Below, in pieces: positions 53,443-62,099 of a stretch of DNA of 64,000 nt; positions within the stretch are counted from its first letter, which is position 1, and each line of letters begins with the position of its first letter. The translations under genes and the position numbers were made by a program. Source of the stretch: Paenibacillus methanolicus (GTDB lineage: Bacteria; Bacillota; Bacilli; Paenibacillales; Paenibacillaceae); assembly GCF_008124765.1 (NCBI RefSeq), contig NZ_VNHS01000002.1, positions 915,730-979,729 on the forward strand, given 5' to 3'. The notes under the pieces were generated by a model. That model was not told the origin of the DNA. It worked only from the letters and a program-made list of their open reading frames with translations, and searched no databases.

Positions 53443-53487
53443 GCGTAACAACTCCTTTTCTATGAAATGATCGCGTGATGAATGACG

Positions 53488-54438
53488 TTAAGAACGATTG
53501 CCTTCCAGCTCGCGGACGACGATCGGCGGGAGGTTCCGCTCGATCGCCTCGCGCTCCTCCTCGAACCAGGCCGGCAGCTTCAGCGATTCGCCCAACTGGT
53601 CCGCGGGCTCGTCATTGGCGAAGCCCGGCGGGTCCGTCGCGATCTCGAACAAGATGCCGCCTTCCTCGCGGAAATAGATCGCATGGAAATATTGCCGGTC
53701 GATGATCGGCGTCGGGTGATGGCCGCTGCGTTCCACGTTCGCGCGCCATGCCTCGTGATCCTCATAATCCTTGGCCCGCCACGCGATATGATGGACCGTG
53801 CCCGCTCCCGCGACGCCATGCGCCATCGCCTCCAGGTTGACGTCGATGAGATTGCCGAGGTCGCCCGTCGCTTTGTAACGCGCGAAGGTCTCATCCTGCG
53901 CAGCCAGCTCCAATCCGAGCACGTCCTCGAGCACAAGGCGCGTCTTCTCCGGCGCGGTGCTGTACAAGACGGCGCCGCCGAAGCCCTTGATCGCCTGCTC
54001 GGCCGGAATGCCGCTGTACGACCAAGTGCTCGGCGCGCCATTCTCCCGTTCCACCAGCTCAAGCTTCAAGCCGTCGCGGTCCTCGAACTGGATGTACGTC
54101 TCGCCGAACCGCTCGGCTTGCTCGAACGGCACGTTCAGACGCGCGAGGCGCTCCTGCCAGAATGCCATCGCCCCGACAGGGACGATAAAAGTCGTTACCC
54201 CGACTTGTCCTCCGCCAATCCGCCCCTTCGCCGCTCGAGCGTAAGGGAAGAAGGTCATGATCGTGCCCGGGCTGCCGGCTTCGTCGCCGAAGTACAGGTG
54301 ATAGACCTCCGGCGCGTCGAAATTGATCGTTTTCTTCACCAGCCGAAGTCCCAGCACGCCCGCATAGAAATCGACGTTCTCCTGCGCGTGTTTTACGAAA
54401 GCCGTAATATGGTGTATGCCTGCCGTTTGTTGCCGCAT
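53488..54438 (-). CDS. mhqO: Ring-cleaving dioxygenase, glyoxalase fold (MhqO-like)
   Basis: The 316-residue form starts at the ATG at 54438, spaced properly from GGGAGAG. It has two vicinal-oxygen-chelate repeats, each with metal-ligand His and Glu: GIHHITAFVKHAQENVDFYAGVLGLRLVKKT with QFEDRDGLKLEL, and TVHHIAWRAKDYEDHEAW with GGILFEIATDPPGF. This matches MhqO/LinE-type hydroquinone dioxygenases of Bacillales. It is the first gene of a four-gene operon with esterase, nitroreductase and GAPDH. Confidence 0.88.
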   Translation of the reverse strand: MRQQTAGIHHITAFVKHAQENVDFYAGVLGLRLVKKTINFDAPEVYHLYFGDEAGSPGTIMTFFPYARAAKGRIGGGQVGVTTFIVPVGAMAFWQERLARLNVPFEQAERFGETYIQFEDRDGLKLELVERENGAPSTWSYSGIPAEQAIKGFGGAVLYSTAPEKTRLVLEDVLGLELAAQDETFARYKATGDLGNLIDVNLEAMAHGVAGAGTVHHIAWRAKDYEDHEAWRANVERSGHHPTPIIDRQYFHAIYFREEGGILFEIATDPPGFANDEPADQLGESLKLPAWFEEEREAIERNLPPIVVRELEGNRS

Positions 54439-54470
54439 GTGGCGCATCTCTCCCAGCCGTTTTGATTTTA

Positions 54471-54538
54471 ACTATAGTCAATGGGCCTCGCGCGAACAAT
54501 TCCGATCTATCTATACGTGATATAACGATTCGCTATAG
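54471..54538 (-). promoter_or_regulatory. Promoter and possible operator of the quinone-stress operon
   Basis: On the minus strand TTGTTC (54499-54494) and TATAGT (54476-54471) are 17 bases apart. Upstream, TATAACG-ATT-CGCTATA (54521-54537) is an imperfect inverted repeat and CTATACG occurs at 54511-54517; similar half-sites lie before the MFS gene at 55301. Confidence 0.5.
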
Positions 54539-54590
54539 GATGAGATAGTCTGAGGTATGAACCAGAGGGGCCGGATATGCCAAAAAAGCC

Positions 54591-54613
54591 GAGGCACGAA
54601 GCCCCGGCTTTCC
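54591..54613 (-). terminator. Terminator of the Dps gene
   Basis: On the minus strand AAAGCCGGGGC-TTCG-TGCCTCGGCTTT is followed by TTTT, shortly after the Dps stop codon. Confidence 0.8.
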
Positions 54614-54637
54614 CGTCGATATTCGGTTCGCGCCTGA

Positions 54638-55075
54638 TTAGCCGAGGAACGACTTCAGCATCCACACATGCTTCTCGAGCGAGCTGTGGATCGCCAGCAG
54701 CATGTCCCCCGTCGTCTCGTCGCCTTCCTCGTCCGCGATGCGCATCCCTTCCTTCAGCTCGTCCACGATCCGCCCGAAATCCGCCGCGATCGCGCTCACC
54801 ATATCGGTCGCCGACTCGCCGCCCTCGGCGTCCCGCACGGTCGCCAGCTCCAAAATTTCGCGCAGTGTCGCTACCGGTCTTCCGCTCAAGGCGAGCAGGC
54901 GCTCCGCCAGATTGTCCACGTGAAGCGCCGCTTCCGTGTACAGCTCCTCGAATTTCAGGTGGAGCGTGAAAAATTGCGGCCCTTTGACGTACCAGTGGTA
55001 GTTGTGCAGCTTCGTGAAGAGCAGGCTCCAGTTGGCGATTTGCGTATTCAGCACTTGCGGCAATTGACTAGACAT
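54638..55075 (-). CDS. dps: Dps-family ferritin-like DNA-protection protein
   Basis: The 145-residue form starts at the ATG at 55075, with AAAGGGG upstream; the longer open frame begins at a start lacking a site. It is a four-helix bundle with the Dps ferroxidase ligands: LHNYHWYVKGPQFFTLHLKFEELY (His) and HVDNLAERLLAL (Asp and Glu). It stores iron and limits hydroxyl radical formation, fitting its place near catalase. Confidence 0.93.
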   Translation of the reverse strand: MSSQLPQVLNTQIANWSLLFTKLHNYHWYVKGPQFFTLHLKFEELYTEAALHVDNLAERLLALSGRPVATLREILELATVRDAEGGESATDMVSAIAADFGRIVDELKEGMRIADEEGDETTGDMLLAIHSSLEKHVWMLKSFLG

Positions 55076-55184
55076 GCAGGTGTCCCCTTTCGGAATTAGG
55101 TAATAGCAGTATTTTGCAGGGACCACTATATCACAGCCTCGCCTCGGCTGCCTATACCTTTTCTCACACCGAATTCCGCCTTAA

Positions 55185-55227
55185 TCGTATAGACATTAGC
55201 TATAATCGTTGGCTATACGACGTATAG
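55185..55227 (+). promoter_or_regulatory. Operator-like repeats before the MFS gene
   Basis: CTATACG-A-CGTATAG (55213-55227) is a perfect 15-bp palindrome, and CGTATAG (55185-55191) with GCTATAATCG (55199-55208) forms a second, imperfect pair that overlaps TATAAT (55201-55206). A regulator bound here would cover the -10 region. Confidence 0.5.
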
Positions 55228-55300
55228 AGAGCGCGATATTGATCGGCTCGGAAGCGGCGCCTAAGATGGGATTAATGTCTACAAGAAGGGGGCTATCCTT

Positions 55301-56518
55301 GTGAGCCAACCATCGGCCGAATCCGCGCCGAAACCGCATGTGACCGCCGTTCTGTTCTGGAGTTCCCTGATCGTCGTGTCGGCCGTCTATTTAACGATTC
55401 CGCTCATCTCGCTGTTCGCGGATCTCTTCCGCGTCTCCGCCTCGCAAGCCGCCTGGGTCGGCAGCGCCTTCTCCTTCGCCTTCGCTGGCGGCGGCTTGCT
55501 CTTCGGCGTGCTGTCCGACCGGTACGGCCGGAAGAAATTGATGATGGCGGGGCTTGCGCTGCTCGGCGCGACCACGCTTGCGATCGGCGCCGTCGATTCG
55601 CTGCCTTGGCTTGTCGCGCTGCGGGCGCTGCAGGGCCTCGCAGCTTCGATGTTCCCGCCCTCCGTGCTCGCTTATGCGATGGAGATGTTCCCGGCCAAAA
55701 AGCGCGTGACGATCATCGGCTTTATTAGCACGGCCTTCCTGATGGCCAGCATCGTTGGCCAGCTGTACAGCAGCTTGATCGTCTTGACGTTCGACTGGAC
55801 GTACGTCTTCTACATTCTGTCCGCCGTCTATCTCGCGTCGTTCGCCGCGATCGTCTTCGGCATTCCGAGCGACAAGAGCGGTTCTGCGAAGGGAAGCTTC
55901 TTCGCGCCGTTCGCCCGAATCGGCCATATTTTCAAGCGCAAAGGACTGCCCATCGCCTATATCATCTCGGCGACGCTGTTCACCGCGCTCGTCGGCTATT
56001 TCTCGACGCTCGGCAGCTATTTGTCCGGACCGACGTTCGGCATGAGCCATCAGGAAATTCTCTGGGTCCGGGCCGTCGGCATCATCGGCATGTTCATCTC
56101 GCCCTTCGACGGCAAGCTCGTCGCCCGGTTCGGCGTGAAGAGGGTCTTATGCTGCGGACTCGCGCTAGCCGCCGTCGGTCTCGGTCTGCTCGGGATCTGG
56201 CCGAATCTGGCCTTCCTGATCGCGCTGAGCGTCGTCTTCACGACCGGCGTCGCCATGGCGCTCCCGGCCCAAATCTCGCTGATCGGCCAGCTCGCGGGGG
56301 ACATCCGGGCGATCGCGGTGTCGTTCCACATGTTCATGCTGTTCATCGGCGCGTCGCTCGGTCCGATCGTCGCCGTCTACCTGATGGATCTGGGCGGCTA
56401 CTTGTTCACGTTCCTCATCCTGGCCGGTCTGCTCGCCTTGAGCACGATCGTGCCGCTGTTCATTCGGCTCGGGGAAGCTCCGACTGCCGCGCATGGACAG
56501 GCGCAGCATTCGGCTTAA
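55301..56518 (+). CDS. MFS transporter (YnfM/drug-efflux type)
   Basis: This 405-residue protein has 12 membrane helices and a motif A of GVLSDRYGRKKLM after helix 2. The GTG start has AGAAGGGGG about 10 bases upstream. The C-terminal half (FDGKLVARFGVKRVL) repeats the motif pattern. Palindromic sites before it resemble those before the quinone-stress operon, so it may export an aromatic or electrophilic compound; that is inference. Confidence 0.88.
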   Translation: MSQPSAESAPKPHVTAVLFWSSLIVVSAVYLTIPLISLFADLFRVSASQAAWVGSAFSFAFAGGGLLFGVLSDRYGRKKLMMAGLALLGATTLAIGAVDSLPWLVALRALQGLAASMFPPSVLAYAMEMFPAKKRVTIIGFISTAFLMASIVGQLYSSLIVLTFDWTYVFYILSAVYLASFAAIVFGIPSDKSGSAKGSFFAPFARIGHIFKRKGLPIAYIISATLFTALVGYFSTLGSYLSGPTFGMSHQEILWVRAVGIIGMFISPFDGKLVARFGVKRVLCCGLALAAVGLGLLGIWPNLAFLIALSVVFTTGVAMALPAQISLIGQLAGDIRAIAVSFHMFMLFIGASLGPIVAVYLMDLGGYLFTFLILAGLLALSTIVPLFIRLGEAPTAAHGQAQHSA

Positions 56519-56621
56519 AACGTATGTAGAGCGGGGTATTCCGACGTTGTAATCGCAACCATTATAGCCTGACGCTAACAGTCGAACTCAACACCACATA
56601 TTAGACTGCCTTGAATAAAGA

Positions 56622-56670
56622 AACAGCGGTAGCTTTGGACTGTAAAATAAAGTCCTAGACTACCGCTGTT
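56622..56670. terminator. Bidirectional terminator
   Basis: AACAGCGGTAG...CTACCGCTGTT encloses a second stem (GGACT / AGTCC) between convergent genes. From here rightward the base composition drops markedly in GC for several kilobases. Confidence 0.75.
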
Positions 56671-56713
56671 CTATTGAGATAACGTTCCAACGTAGCGCAA
56701 ATTTTGGATCTAA

Positions 56714-57160
56714 TTAGATCTTCTTGTACAACAGCCTCAGTGTCTGATTTTCTTTGAAGTCTCTATTCAAATAGAAACTATATGCTGGTGCAAAAGTATT
56801 GGTAAGCAAAATCACATTGTCGATCCCGCGAAGTTTAATATCGGAACATGCATAATCAAGAATATCGGATCCGATTCCCTGTCCCTGCATGTCCGTTCTA
56901 ACGAAAAACTCTTCGATCAGAAATTCCTTGCCTCTCCACCATTGCTTTTCTTTCCCTAAAATCGTCGCGACTATGGATTTTTCTTGCGATTCATCAACCG
57001 CTACGTATCCTTTAAAACTTGGTGTATTCCAGAAGTCGTAAAATATTTGCTTTGTAACCTCATATGTCCATTCATTATTCCACGGTGGTTGGTTAAACAC
57101 CTCAATGAATAAGGATATACAAAGCTCAATATCGTCTTCAATGAGTTCTCGAATAAGCAT
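56714..57160 (-). CDS. GNAT-family N-acetyltransferase
   Basis: The 148-residue form starts at the ATG at 57160 behind GGAGGG. It has the acetyl-CoA motif A (EFFVRTDMQGQGIGSDIL, Q-x-x-G-x-G) and motif B (NTFAPAYSFYLNRDFKE). Its composition is AT-rich compared with the genes to its left, suggesting separate ancestry. Substrate is unknown. Confidence 0.88.
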   Translation of the reverse strand: MLIRELIEDDIELCISLFIEVFNQPPWNNEWTYEVTKQIFYDFWNTPSFKGYVAVDESQEKSIVATILGKEKQWWRGKEFLIEEFFVRTDMQGQGIGSDILDYACSDIKLRGIDNVILLTNTFAPAYSFYLNRDFKENQTLRLLYKKI

Positions 57161-57438
57161 TAGTTCCCTCCTAAGCATACTTTCTTATACATTTTCTGGA
57201 TATATTTCATGATCCCTTCTCTCATAGAGTATTAAGTTCTCCTGCCCGGTAAGGGAACCATACCACCATGCCGAAGGTCATGTTTAAGTTCGTGTGAACC
57301 ATATCATAAACATTACTCTAGTCGTGAACTGCCTATTCAGATGGTGATCGGCTTTTTATGTATAATAAAATTGACTAAATGTATAGTTTATTTTACAATG
57401 TGATTAGTTCATTTTACCTCATTAAGGCGGTGTCATAC

Positions 57439-57885
57439 ATGACTTATCAAGAAAAGAAGAGCATCGTATCGCTAATCAGCACCATACTCATTTTTACAGT
57501 GTATTGCCTGTACAAATACCCAGAGTACCCCAAAGAAGTGCTGGATTCAAAAGTAACCTTCCATTACTGGGGATCTTTCGTTCTTGTATTGACCTTGGTT
57601 TCCATTGCAGCACATATCATGATCAGCATTATTTTTAACTTCGTCTTCCGAATGACGACGGGTGAAAAGGAACCTACATTCGCGGATGAACTGGATAAGC
57701 GTATCGACTTGTTAGCCTATCGAAATTCATTTGCTATGTTTGTCATTGGTTTCCTGCTGGCTATGGGCTCATTAGTTATAGACCAGCCCTTGAAGGTGAT
57801 GTTTATCGTCCTAATCGTCTCTGGATTTCTTTCAGACGTAACCGGTTCAATATCGAGACTGTATCACTACAGGAGAGGAGTCTAA
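57439..57885 (+). CDS. Four-helix membrane protein paired with an HTH regulator
   Basis: The 148-residue form starts at the ATG at 57439 with AAGGCGGTG upstream; the earlier in-frame ATG at 57379 lacks a site. Four predicted membrane helices (VSLISTILIFTVYCLY, GSFVLVLTLVSIAAHIMISIIF, FAMFVIGFLLAMGSLVI, VMFIVLIVSGFLSDV) flank a charged loop (ADELDKRIDLLAYR). The stop is one base before the ATG of a small Cro/CI-type regulator; such membrane protein/regulator pairs are common in Firmicutes. AT-rich. Confidence 0.75.
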   Translation: MTYQEKKSIVSLISTILIFTVYCLYKYPEYPKEVLDSKVTFHYWGSFVLVLTLVSIAAHIMISIIFNFVFRMTTGEKEPTFADELDKRIDLLAYRNSFAMFVIGFLLAMGSLVIDQPLKVMFIVLIVSGFLSDVTGSISRLYHYRRGV

Positions 57886-57886
57886 G

Positions 57887-58081
57887 ATGGGTAAAGTTCT
57901 TGTTGGCAATCACATCAGAAAATTACGATTCAATCATAATGAAATGACCCAGCAGCAGCTGGCCGACAAGGTGGGTGTAACCCGACAAACGATCGTTGCT
58001 CTTGAAAAAGGCCGACCCATTCCTTGCAAGACTGTACAATGGTCTCTTAAGGCCCAAAAAAGTAACGATATTGGGGTTTGA
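57887..58081 (+). pseudogene. Truncated Cro/CI-type HTH regulator
   Basis: Residues 1-42 are a normal small HTH regulator start ([37 protein letters not shown]). After GAAAAAGG (about base 58010) the family ending is lost and the frame runs 22 codons into the alcohol dehydrogenase remnant in the wrong frame. A deletion fused the two genes. Confidence 0.75.
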
Positions 58082-58784
58082 GTTAGCTGGGGAAGTTGAA
58101 GCCGCAGGCAAAGATGTAACACGATTTAAGATCGGTGATCAAGTATTTGCGTCTTGTGGTTTTGGTTTCGGTGCATATGCCGAGTACAAATGTTTGCCTG
58201 AAGATGGACTGGTGGTCATCAAACCGGTCAATGTGAGCTATGAGGAGGCTGCCGCTGTTCCCATCGGGGGAATAACCGCGTTGAACTTTCTAAGGCAGGC
58301 GAATATCGCGAGCGGAATGAAGATCCTTATTTATGGAGCCTCTGGAAGTGTGGGTACTTATGCGGTGCAGCTTGCCAAGTATTACGGGGCGGATGTAACC
58401 GGAGTATGCAGTACTGCCAATCTTGAGATGGTAAGATCTATAGGAGCCGATCGAGTCATAGATTATACGAAACAGGATTTCATGGCGCTTGAAGAAAGCT
58501 ATGATATAATCTTTGATGCCGTCGGGAAACCGATATCGAAAATCAAACAATCGACATTCAAAAAAGCACTGCGTACGAACGGAAAATATGTAAGTGTGCA
58601 TATGTCACAAAAGCCTCGCGTTGAAGACCTTATCTTCCTCCAAGAGCTGCTTGAAGCAGGTAAAATTAATCCAGTCATCGATAGACGCTATTCGTTGGAA
58701 CAAATTCCCGATGCCCATCGTTATGTCGAGCAAAAACATAAGAAGGGGAATGTCGTCGTAACGGTAAGAGAAACTTGCCACTGA
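57996..58784 (+). pseudogene. N-terminally truncated NAD(P)-dependent alcohol dehydrogenase/quinone reductase
   Basis: From about base 58010 the frame encodes a zinc-independent MDR-type protein beginning near residue 45 of the family ([46 protein letters not shown]). It continues through the nucleotide-binding [26 protein letters not shown] to the normal C-terminus. The first ~45 residues and the promoter are missing, replaced by the HTH gene. The codons upstream of 58010 belong to the HTH gene out of frame. Confidence 0.8.
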
Positions 58785-58999
58785 TCATCCAAGCCTGCAG
58801 GGGGGAATCGGCGATGGACGGAGACAGCAAGGATGCGTATCCTAGCAACCAACCGTTCCCAGAGCGGCTTATAGGCGCCGTCAAGCGTCGCGTCAATCGG
58901 ACCGTCTCCGTGGATGAAGAAGTACGAGTCCAAATTTGCCGTCCTTCTTCTCCGGGAGGGTCAGCACTCCTGTGAGGCGGCCTTGTGGCGTATCGGATC
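58770..58999 (-). pseudogene. Alpha/beta-hydrolase remnant with frameshifts
   Basis: On the minus strand DTPQGRLTGVLTLPEKKDGK in one frame continues in another as FIHGDGPIDATLDGAYKPLWERL, then in a third as GYASLLSPSIADS. In order these match the start of a secreted-type alpha/beta-hydrolase (LTLPxKKxGPFP..IHGSGPxDRD..YKPLWERLAxxGYA). At least two frameshifts and no downstream catalytic region remain. Confidence 0.5.
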
Positions 59000-59150
59000 G
59001 TCACTGCTCTCTCTTCTATGGCGAAGTCCTCTCAAGAAGGCAGCCGATTTTTGTGGCCGGCTTCAGCAAGATACATAAGTCGATGGTACATTCAATGCCA
59101 TCAATGGTGTCCCTGATGCTACCTCCAAACTTCATTGACTTTGCAGACAT

Positions 59151-59223
59151 AACAAGGCTTTCGGTCAAATACGTGGCAGCCTTGTTGTGTCGATATTTGC
59201 GCTAACGTCTCCCGTTAGCGCAA
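59151..59223. repeat. Two adjacent perfect hairpins
   Basis: AACAAGGCT / AGCCTTGTT (59151-59186) and TTGCGCTAACG-TCTCC-CGTTAGCGCAA (59197-59223). The second may terminate the convergent gene at 59293. The rest of 59000-59292 shows no gene. Confidence 0.45.
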
Positions 59224-59292
59224 TGAGTATTAGGGATTAAAGTAGCCAAAATGCAAGACGATCAGAAGCCGACAAACTATAGTTGGATTGAC

Positions 59293-59760
59293 CTATTTCT
59301 GTTCATCATCGACCCAATCAATCAAAACCACATTGTCTTTCTTATTATAACTCACCGTAGCTCCCAGGGCTTCGCTGACAAATCTCAAGTTTACATATGC
59401 AGTACCCTCAGCAATGAACGGAGTCTGTGTCAGTCTATATTCCTTATCATTAACCCAAGCTTGAAAATTGTCCATTGTAATTTTAATTGTGGTATCGTCC
59501 TTTTTTGCAGTCACTGTCTTTGTAACCGAATCCCATTGAACTTCAGCGCTATAGGCTTCAAAAAGTTGACGAAATGGAACTAATGTTGTGGAATTCCAAG
59601 CAATTACATTAGGGTCAAAATTCATTTGTTTGCCGTTCAATACGACTTTTGCTGTAAATTCATCAGAGTTAGCGGCATTGATGCTGGGTATTTGCTGAGT
59701 GCTCCAAAAAATTGACATAAATGAAAGGCATAACAATAGAAACTTAGCTTTTTTTCTCAC
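59293..59760 (-). CDS. Exported copper-amine-oxidase-type stalk domain protein
   Basis: This 155-residue protein has a signal peptide (MRKKAKFLLLCLSFMSIFWS ... NA-A) and one full stalk domain (about 38-150; VVLNGKQMNFDPN, TLVPFRQLFEAYSAEVQWD, GTAYVNLRFVSEALGATVSYN, VVLIDWV). Such domains are abundant surface modules in Paenibacillus. The gene is AT-rich compared with the gene at 60318, which carries the same domain type. Confidence 0.85.
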   Translation of the reverse strand: MRKKAKFLLLCLSFMSIFWSTQQIPSINAANSDEFTAKVVLNGKQMNFDPNVIAWNSTTLVPFRQLFEAYSAEVQWDSVTKTVTAKKDDTTIKITMDNFQAWVNDKEYRLTQTPFIAEGTAYVNLRFVSEALGATVSYNKKDNVVLIDWVDDEQK

Positions 59761-59860
59761 ACATTGACCTCCAATGATTTAAGGTAAGTGATGCTATTTT
59801 TATGACGCATCAACGGTGAGTTTTGTTCCAATAAATGGTTTGAATTTATTTCGTTTCCAC

Positions 59861-60231
59861 GTAATATATTCGGGGACGACTCGCCGCTCGATCGCTTGTA
59901 CGAGCTGAACGGATACGTGCTCCTGATCGGCGTCGGCTATGACAAGGCCACCTCCCTGCATTTGGCGGAGACGCGGGCCGATTTCCCTTCCAAACACGAG
60001 GTAGAGGATAGCAGCGCGATTCTGGTCGGAGGCCGGCGCACCTGGGTGACGTACCGGACGCAGCACGTAGACGACAGCGATTTCGTGCAGCTGGGAGCGG
60101 AATACGAGCAGGCGCACGGCATCACGCCCCACAGGATCGGTGATGCGCAGGTTCGCTTGCTTGCACAGCCGCCGCTCGTGGATTGGGCGGCAGCCTGGAT
60201 GGAGCGGAACCGGGGGAACGGTGCGGTCTAA
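59861..60231 (+). pseudogene. C-terminal remnant of an aminoglycoside 3-N-acetyltransferase-type gene
   Basis: From FGDDSPLDRLYELNGYVLLIGVGYDKATSLHLAE to the stop (DWAAAWMERNR), about 120 residues match the C-terminal half of AAC(3)-family acetyltransferases. Upstream the frame runs into unrelated AT-rich sequence at about 59865, with no start or ribosome site. GC content jumps at the same point, marking a recombination or deletion junction. Not a functional resistance gene as it stands. Confidence 0.7.
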
Positions 60232-60248
60232 CATCTTAAAATGGCTTC

Positions 60249-60277
60249 TGGAAATAAAATGGGTCCCGCTTTATAAT
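60249..60277 (+). promoter_or_regulatory. Candidate promoter of the PQQ-like propeller gene
   Basis: TGGAAA and a perfect TATAAT are 17 bases apart, about 40 bp before the start codon. Confidence 0.45.
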
Positions 60278-60317
60278 AATAGAGTACCTATTCTATGAAA
60301 GAAAGCGAGCCCCAATC

Positions 60318-62042
60318 ATGCGTAAATTCGTCATTTTACTCATCTTCGTATGGCTGACCGCCGCCGTGCTGCCCGCCTGGGCTTCGGCCGAACCGACTGC
60401 GGGAAGGAGCGAAACCTTTGAATTCGGCGACCAGACCTTTACGCTGCGAGGTACGGACCGGGTCGAACTGAAGGCCGCCATCCCGCTCGATTCGTGGCAG
60501 TCTCCCGACGTCCGGGTCGGGCCGGACGGCAAGATCTATGCGGTGGACGGCAACCGCCTAACGGCCTTCACCCCCGCCGGCACGGAAGTATGGTCGTACC
60601 CGTTCAAGGGCTCACGGGACCGTTATCTGGCCTTCTCGCCGGATGGCAATATAGCCGTCTATGAAGGCGCCGGTTACCCCAAGACGGTCCAAATACCCGG
60701 CTCAGACCCTGCGGAAGAGTACGTTTATCTCCCGGCGCGAATACTCGTCTTCACGACGAAGGGAGAGAAACAGAGCGAAGCGACCCTCGACGCTGCGCGC
60801 TACGTCCCGACCGGCCAAGCCGGCCAGTTCGCGATCGATCGTAACGGGAACCTCTACGTCGATTCCAGCCTAGGGTTCGCCTCCTTCGATTCGGGCGGCA
60901 AGCTGCGCTGGACGAACGACAAGGTGGCCAAGCTCGACCCTCATCGCTGGGGAGGGGAGGGCCTCAGCCTCTTTTCCGACATTGGCGCCGTCCATGTGAC
61001 GAAGGACAACACGATTATCTCGGTCAATGATTGGACGCGTACGATGTATGGCCTATCGATTGACGGCCGACTCCTCTGGGAGCGGAAACTCGCGGGCGGG
61101 ATGCCCGGCATGAACTTCCTCCTGACCCCGGACAACCGCTTCATCGTGGAGCCGTTCAACTCTACCTTCAACGTATATGATACGCGCACCGGCAAAGTCG
61201 AAACGGATCAAACGACAGCCGACCCGGCTGTACGCTCCGTTCTCCAGGGCGACGGAAGAGGCAGCGTCTATATGAGAACGCTGAACGGCGTATCGTCCGA
61301 AGCGCCGAACGGGGACGTCAATTGGTCTTATCGCGCTCGCAGCGGCCGCGTCATCCAGCAGCCGGTATCCGATTCGTACGGCAATATGTACTACCTGGAC
61401 GAAGACGGCAGCGTGACGGGGCTCGACCGTCACGGCAAGCTGCGCTTCACGCTGACGGGGCTCGACGGGATGGCTGCAGCGGCGCCCTTGTACGTCAATC
61501 CGGCGGGAGAGCTGCTGATCTTCGATCGCCGCGGCATCATCCAGCTCAGTCCAACGTCCGCCGAACTGGCGCGATTGCAGCAGGACGCTTCGCAGCAGGA
61601 TCCGCCGAAGGCACCTGCCGCCTCCGGCGGAACCGGCGGCCAGTCGTCCGCGGGGTCGAGCTGCACGGCAGCATCGGCCGCAAGCCAACCAGCCGGCATC
61701 CGGATTCTTATCGACTGCCGGGAGGTCCGCCTGGAGAAACCGGCCATCCAGCAACATGGCAGCCTTCTCGTGCCGATGCGGTCGATTTTCGGCAGCCTGG
61801 GCGTTCCCGTTGACTGGGATGCCAAGAGCCGGCGCATTACGGCCGTCAAGGACGGCAGCACGATCATCCTTCAGGTCGGCAGCACGACCGCGCAAATCGG
61901 GGGCCGATCGGTCCACTTGACCGTTCCGCCCCAATCCATTCAAGGAACCACCTATGTGCCGCTACGATTCATTAGCGAGTCGCTCGGCTATAAGGTGAAA
62001 TGGGACCCCGCCGTTCGAACGGCGTCGATCGACACCCCATAA
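60318..62042 (+). CDS. Exported PQQ-like beta-propeller protein with C-terminal stalk domain
   Basis: This 574-residue protein has a signal peptide (FVILLIFVWLTAAVLPAWA-SA). A propeller of PQQ/WD-like blades covers about 45-425 (SPDVRVGPDGKIYAVDGNRLTAFTPAGTEVWSYPF; later DSYGNMYYLDEDGSVTGLDRHGKLRF). A Ser/Gly/Ala linker follows, then a copper-amine-oxidase-type stalk domain (about 468-574; LLVPMRSIFGSLGVPVDWD, GTTYVPLRFISESLGYKVKWD). It probably works on the cell surface; ligand unknown. ATG with GAAAGCGAG upstream. Confidence 0.88.
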   Translation: MRKFVILLIFVWLTAAVLPAWASAEPTAGRSETFEFGDQTFTLRGTDRVELKAAIPLDSWQSPDVRVGPDGKIYAVDGNRLTAFTPAGTEVWSYPFKGSRDRYLAFSPDGNIAVYEGAGYPKTVQIPGSDPAEEYVYLPARILVFTTKGEKQSEATLDAARYVPTGQAGQFAIDRNGNLYVDSSLGFASFDSGGKLRWTNDKVAKLDPHRWGGEGLSLFSDIGAVHVTKDNTIISVNDWTRTMYGLSIDGRLLWERKLAGGMPGMNFLLTPDNRFIVEPFNSTFNVYDTRTGKVETDQTTADPAVRSVLQGDGRGSVYMRTLNGVSSEAPNGDVNWSYRARSGRVIQQPVSDSYGNMYYLDEDGSVTGLDRHGKLRFTLTGLDGMAAAAPLYVNPAGELLIFDRRGIIQLSPTSAELARLQQDASQQDPPKAPAASGGTGGQSSAGSSCTAASAASQPAGIRILIDCREVRLEKPAIQQHGSLLVPMRSIFGSLGVPVDWDAKSRRITAVKDGSTIILQVGSTTAQIGGRSVHLTVPPQSIQGTTYVPLRFISESLGYKVKWDPAVRTASIDTP

Positions 62043-62047
62043 AGAGG

Positions 62048-62090
62048 AACGTCCTTGCCGCCCGACTAGCGGTCAAGGACGTTTTCATTT
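62048..62090 (+). terminator. Terminator of the propeller gene
   Basis: AACGTCCTTG pairs with CAAGGACGTT and is followed by TTCATTT. Confidence 0.8.
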
Positions 62091-62099
62091 GCGTACGTA

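Noticed and set aside
57996..58784. Complete alcohol dehydrogenase gene starting at TTG 57996
   Set aside because: The first codons are HTH gene sequence read out of frame and the family N-terminus is missing.
59896..60231. Functional aminoglycoside acetyltransferase
   Set aside because: Only the C-terminal part is present, without start codon context or N-terminal half.
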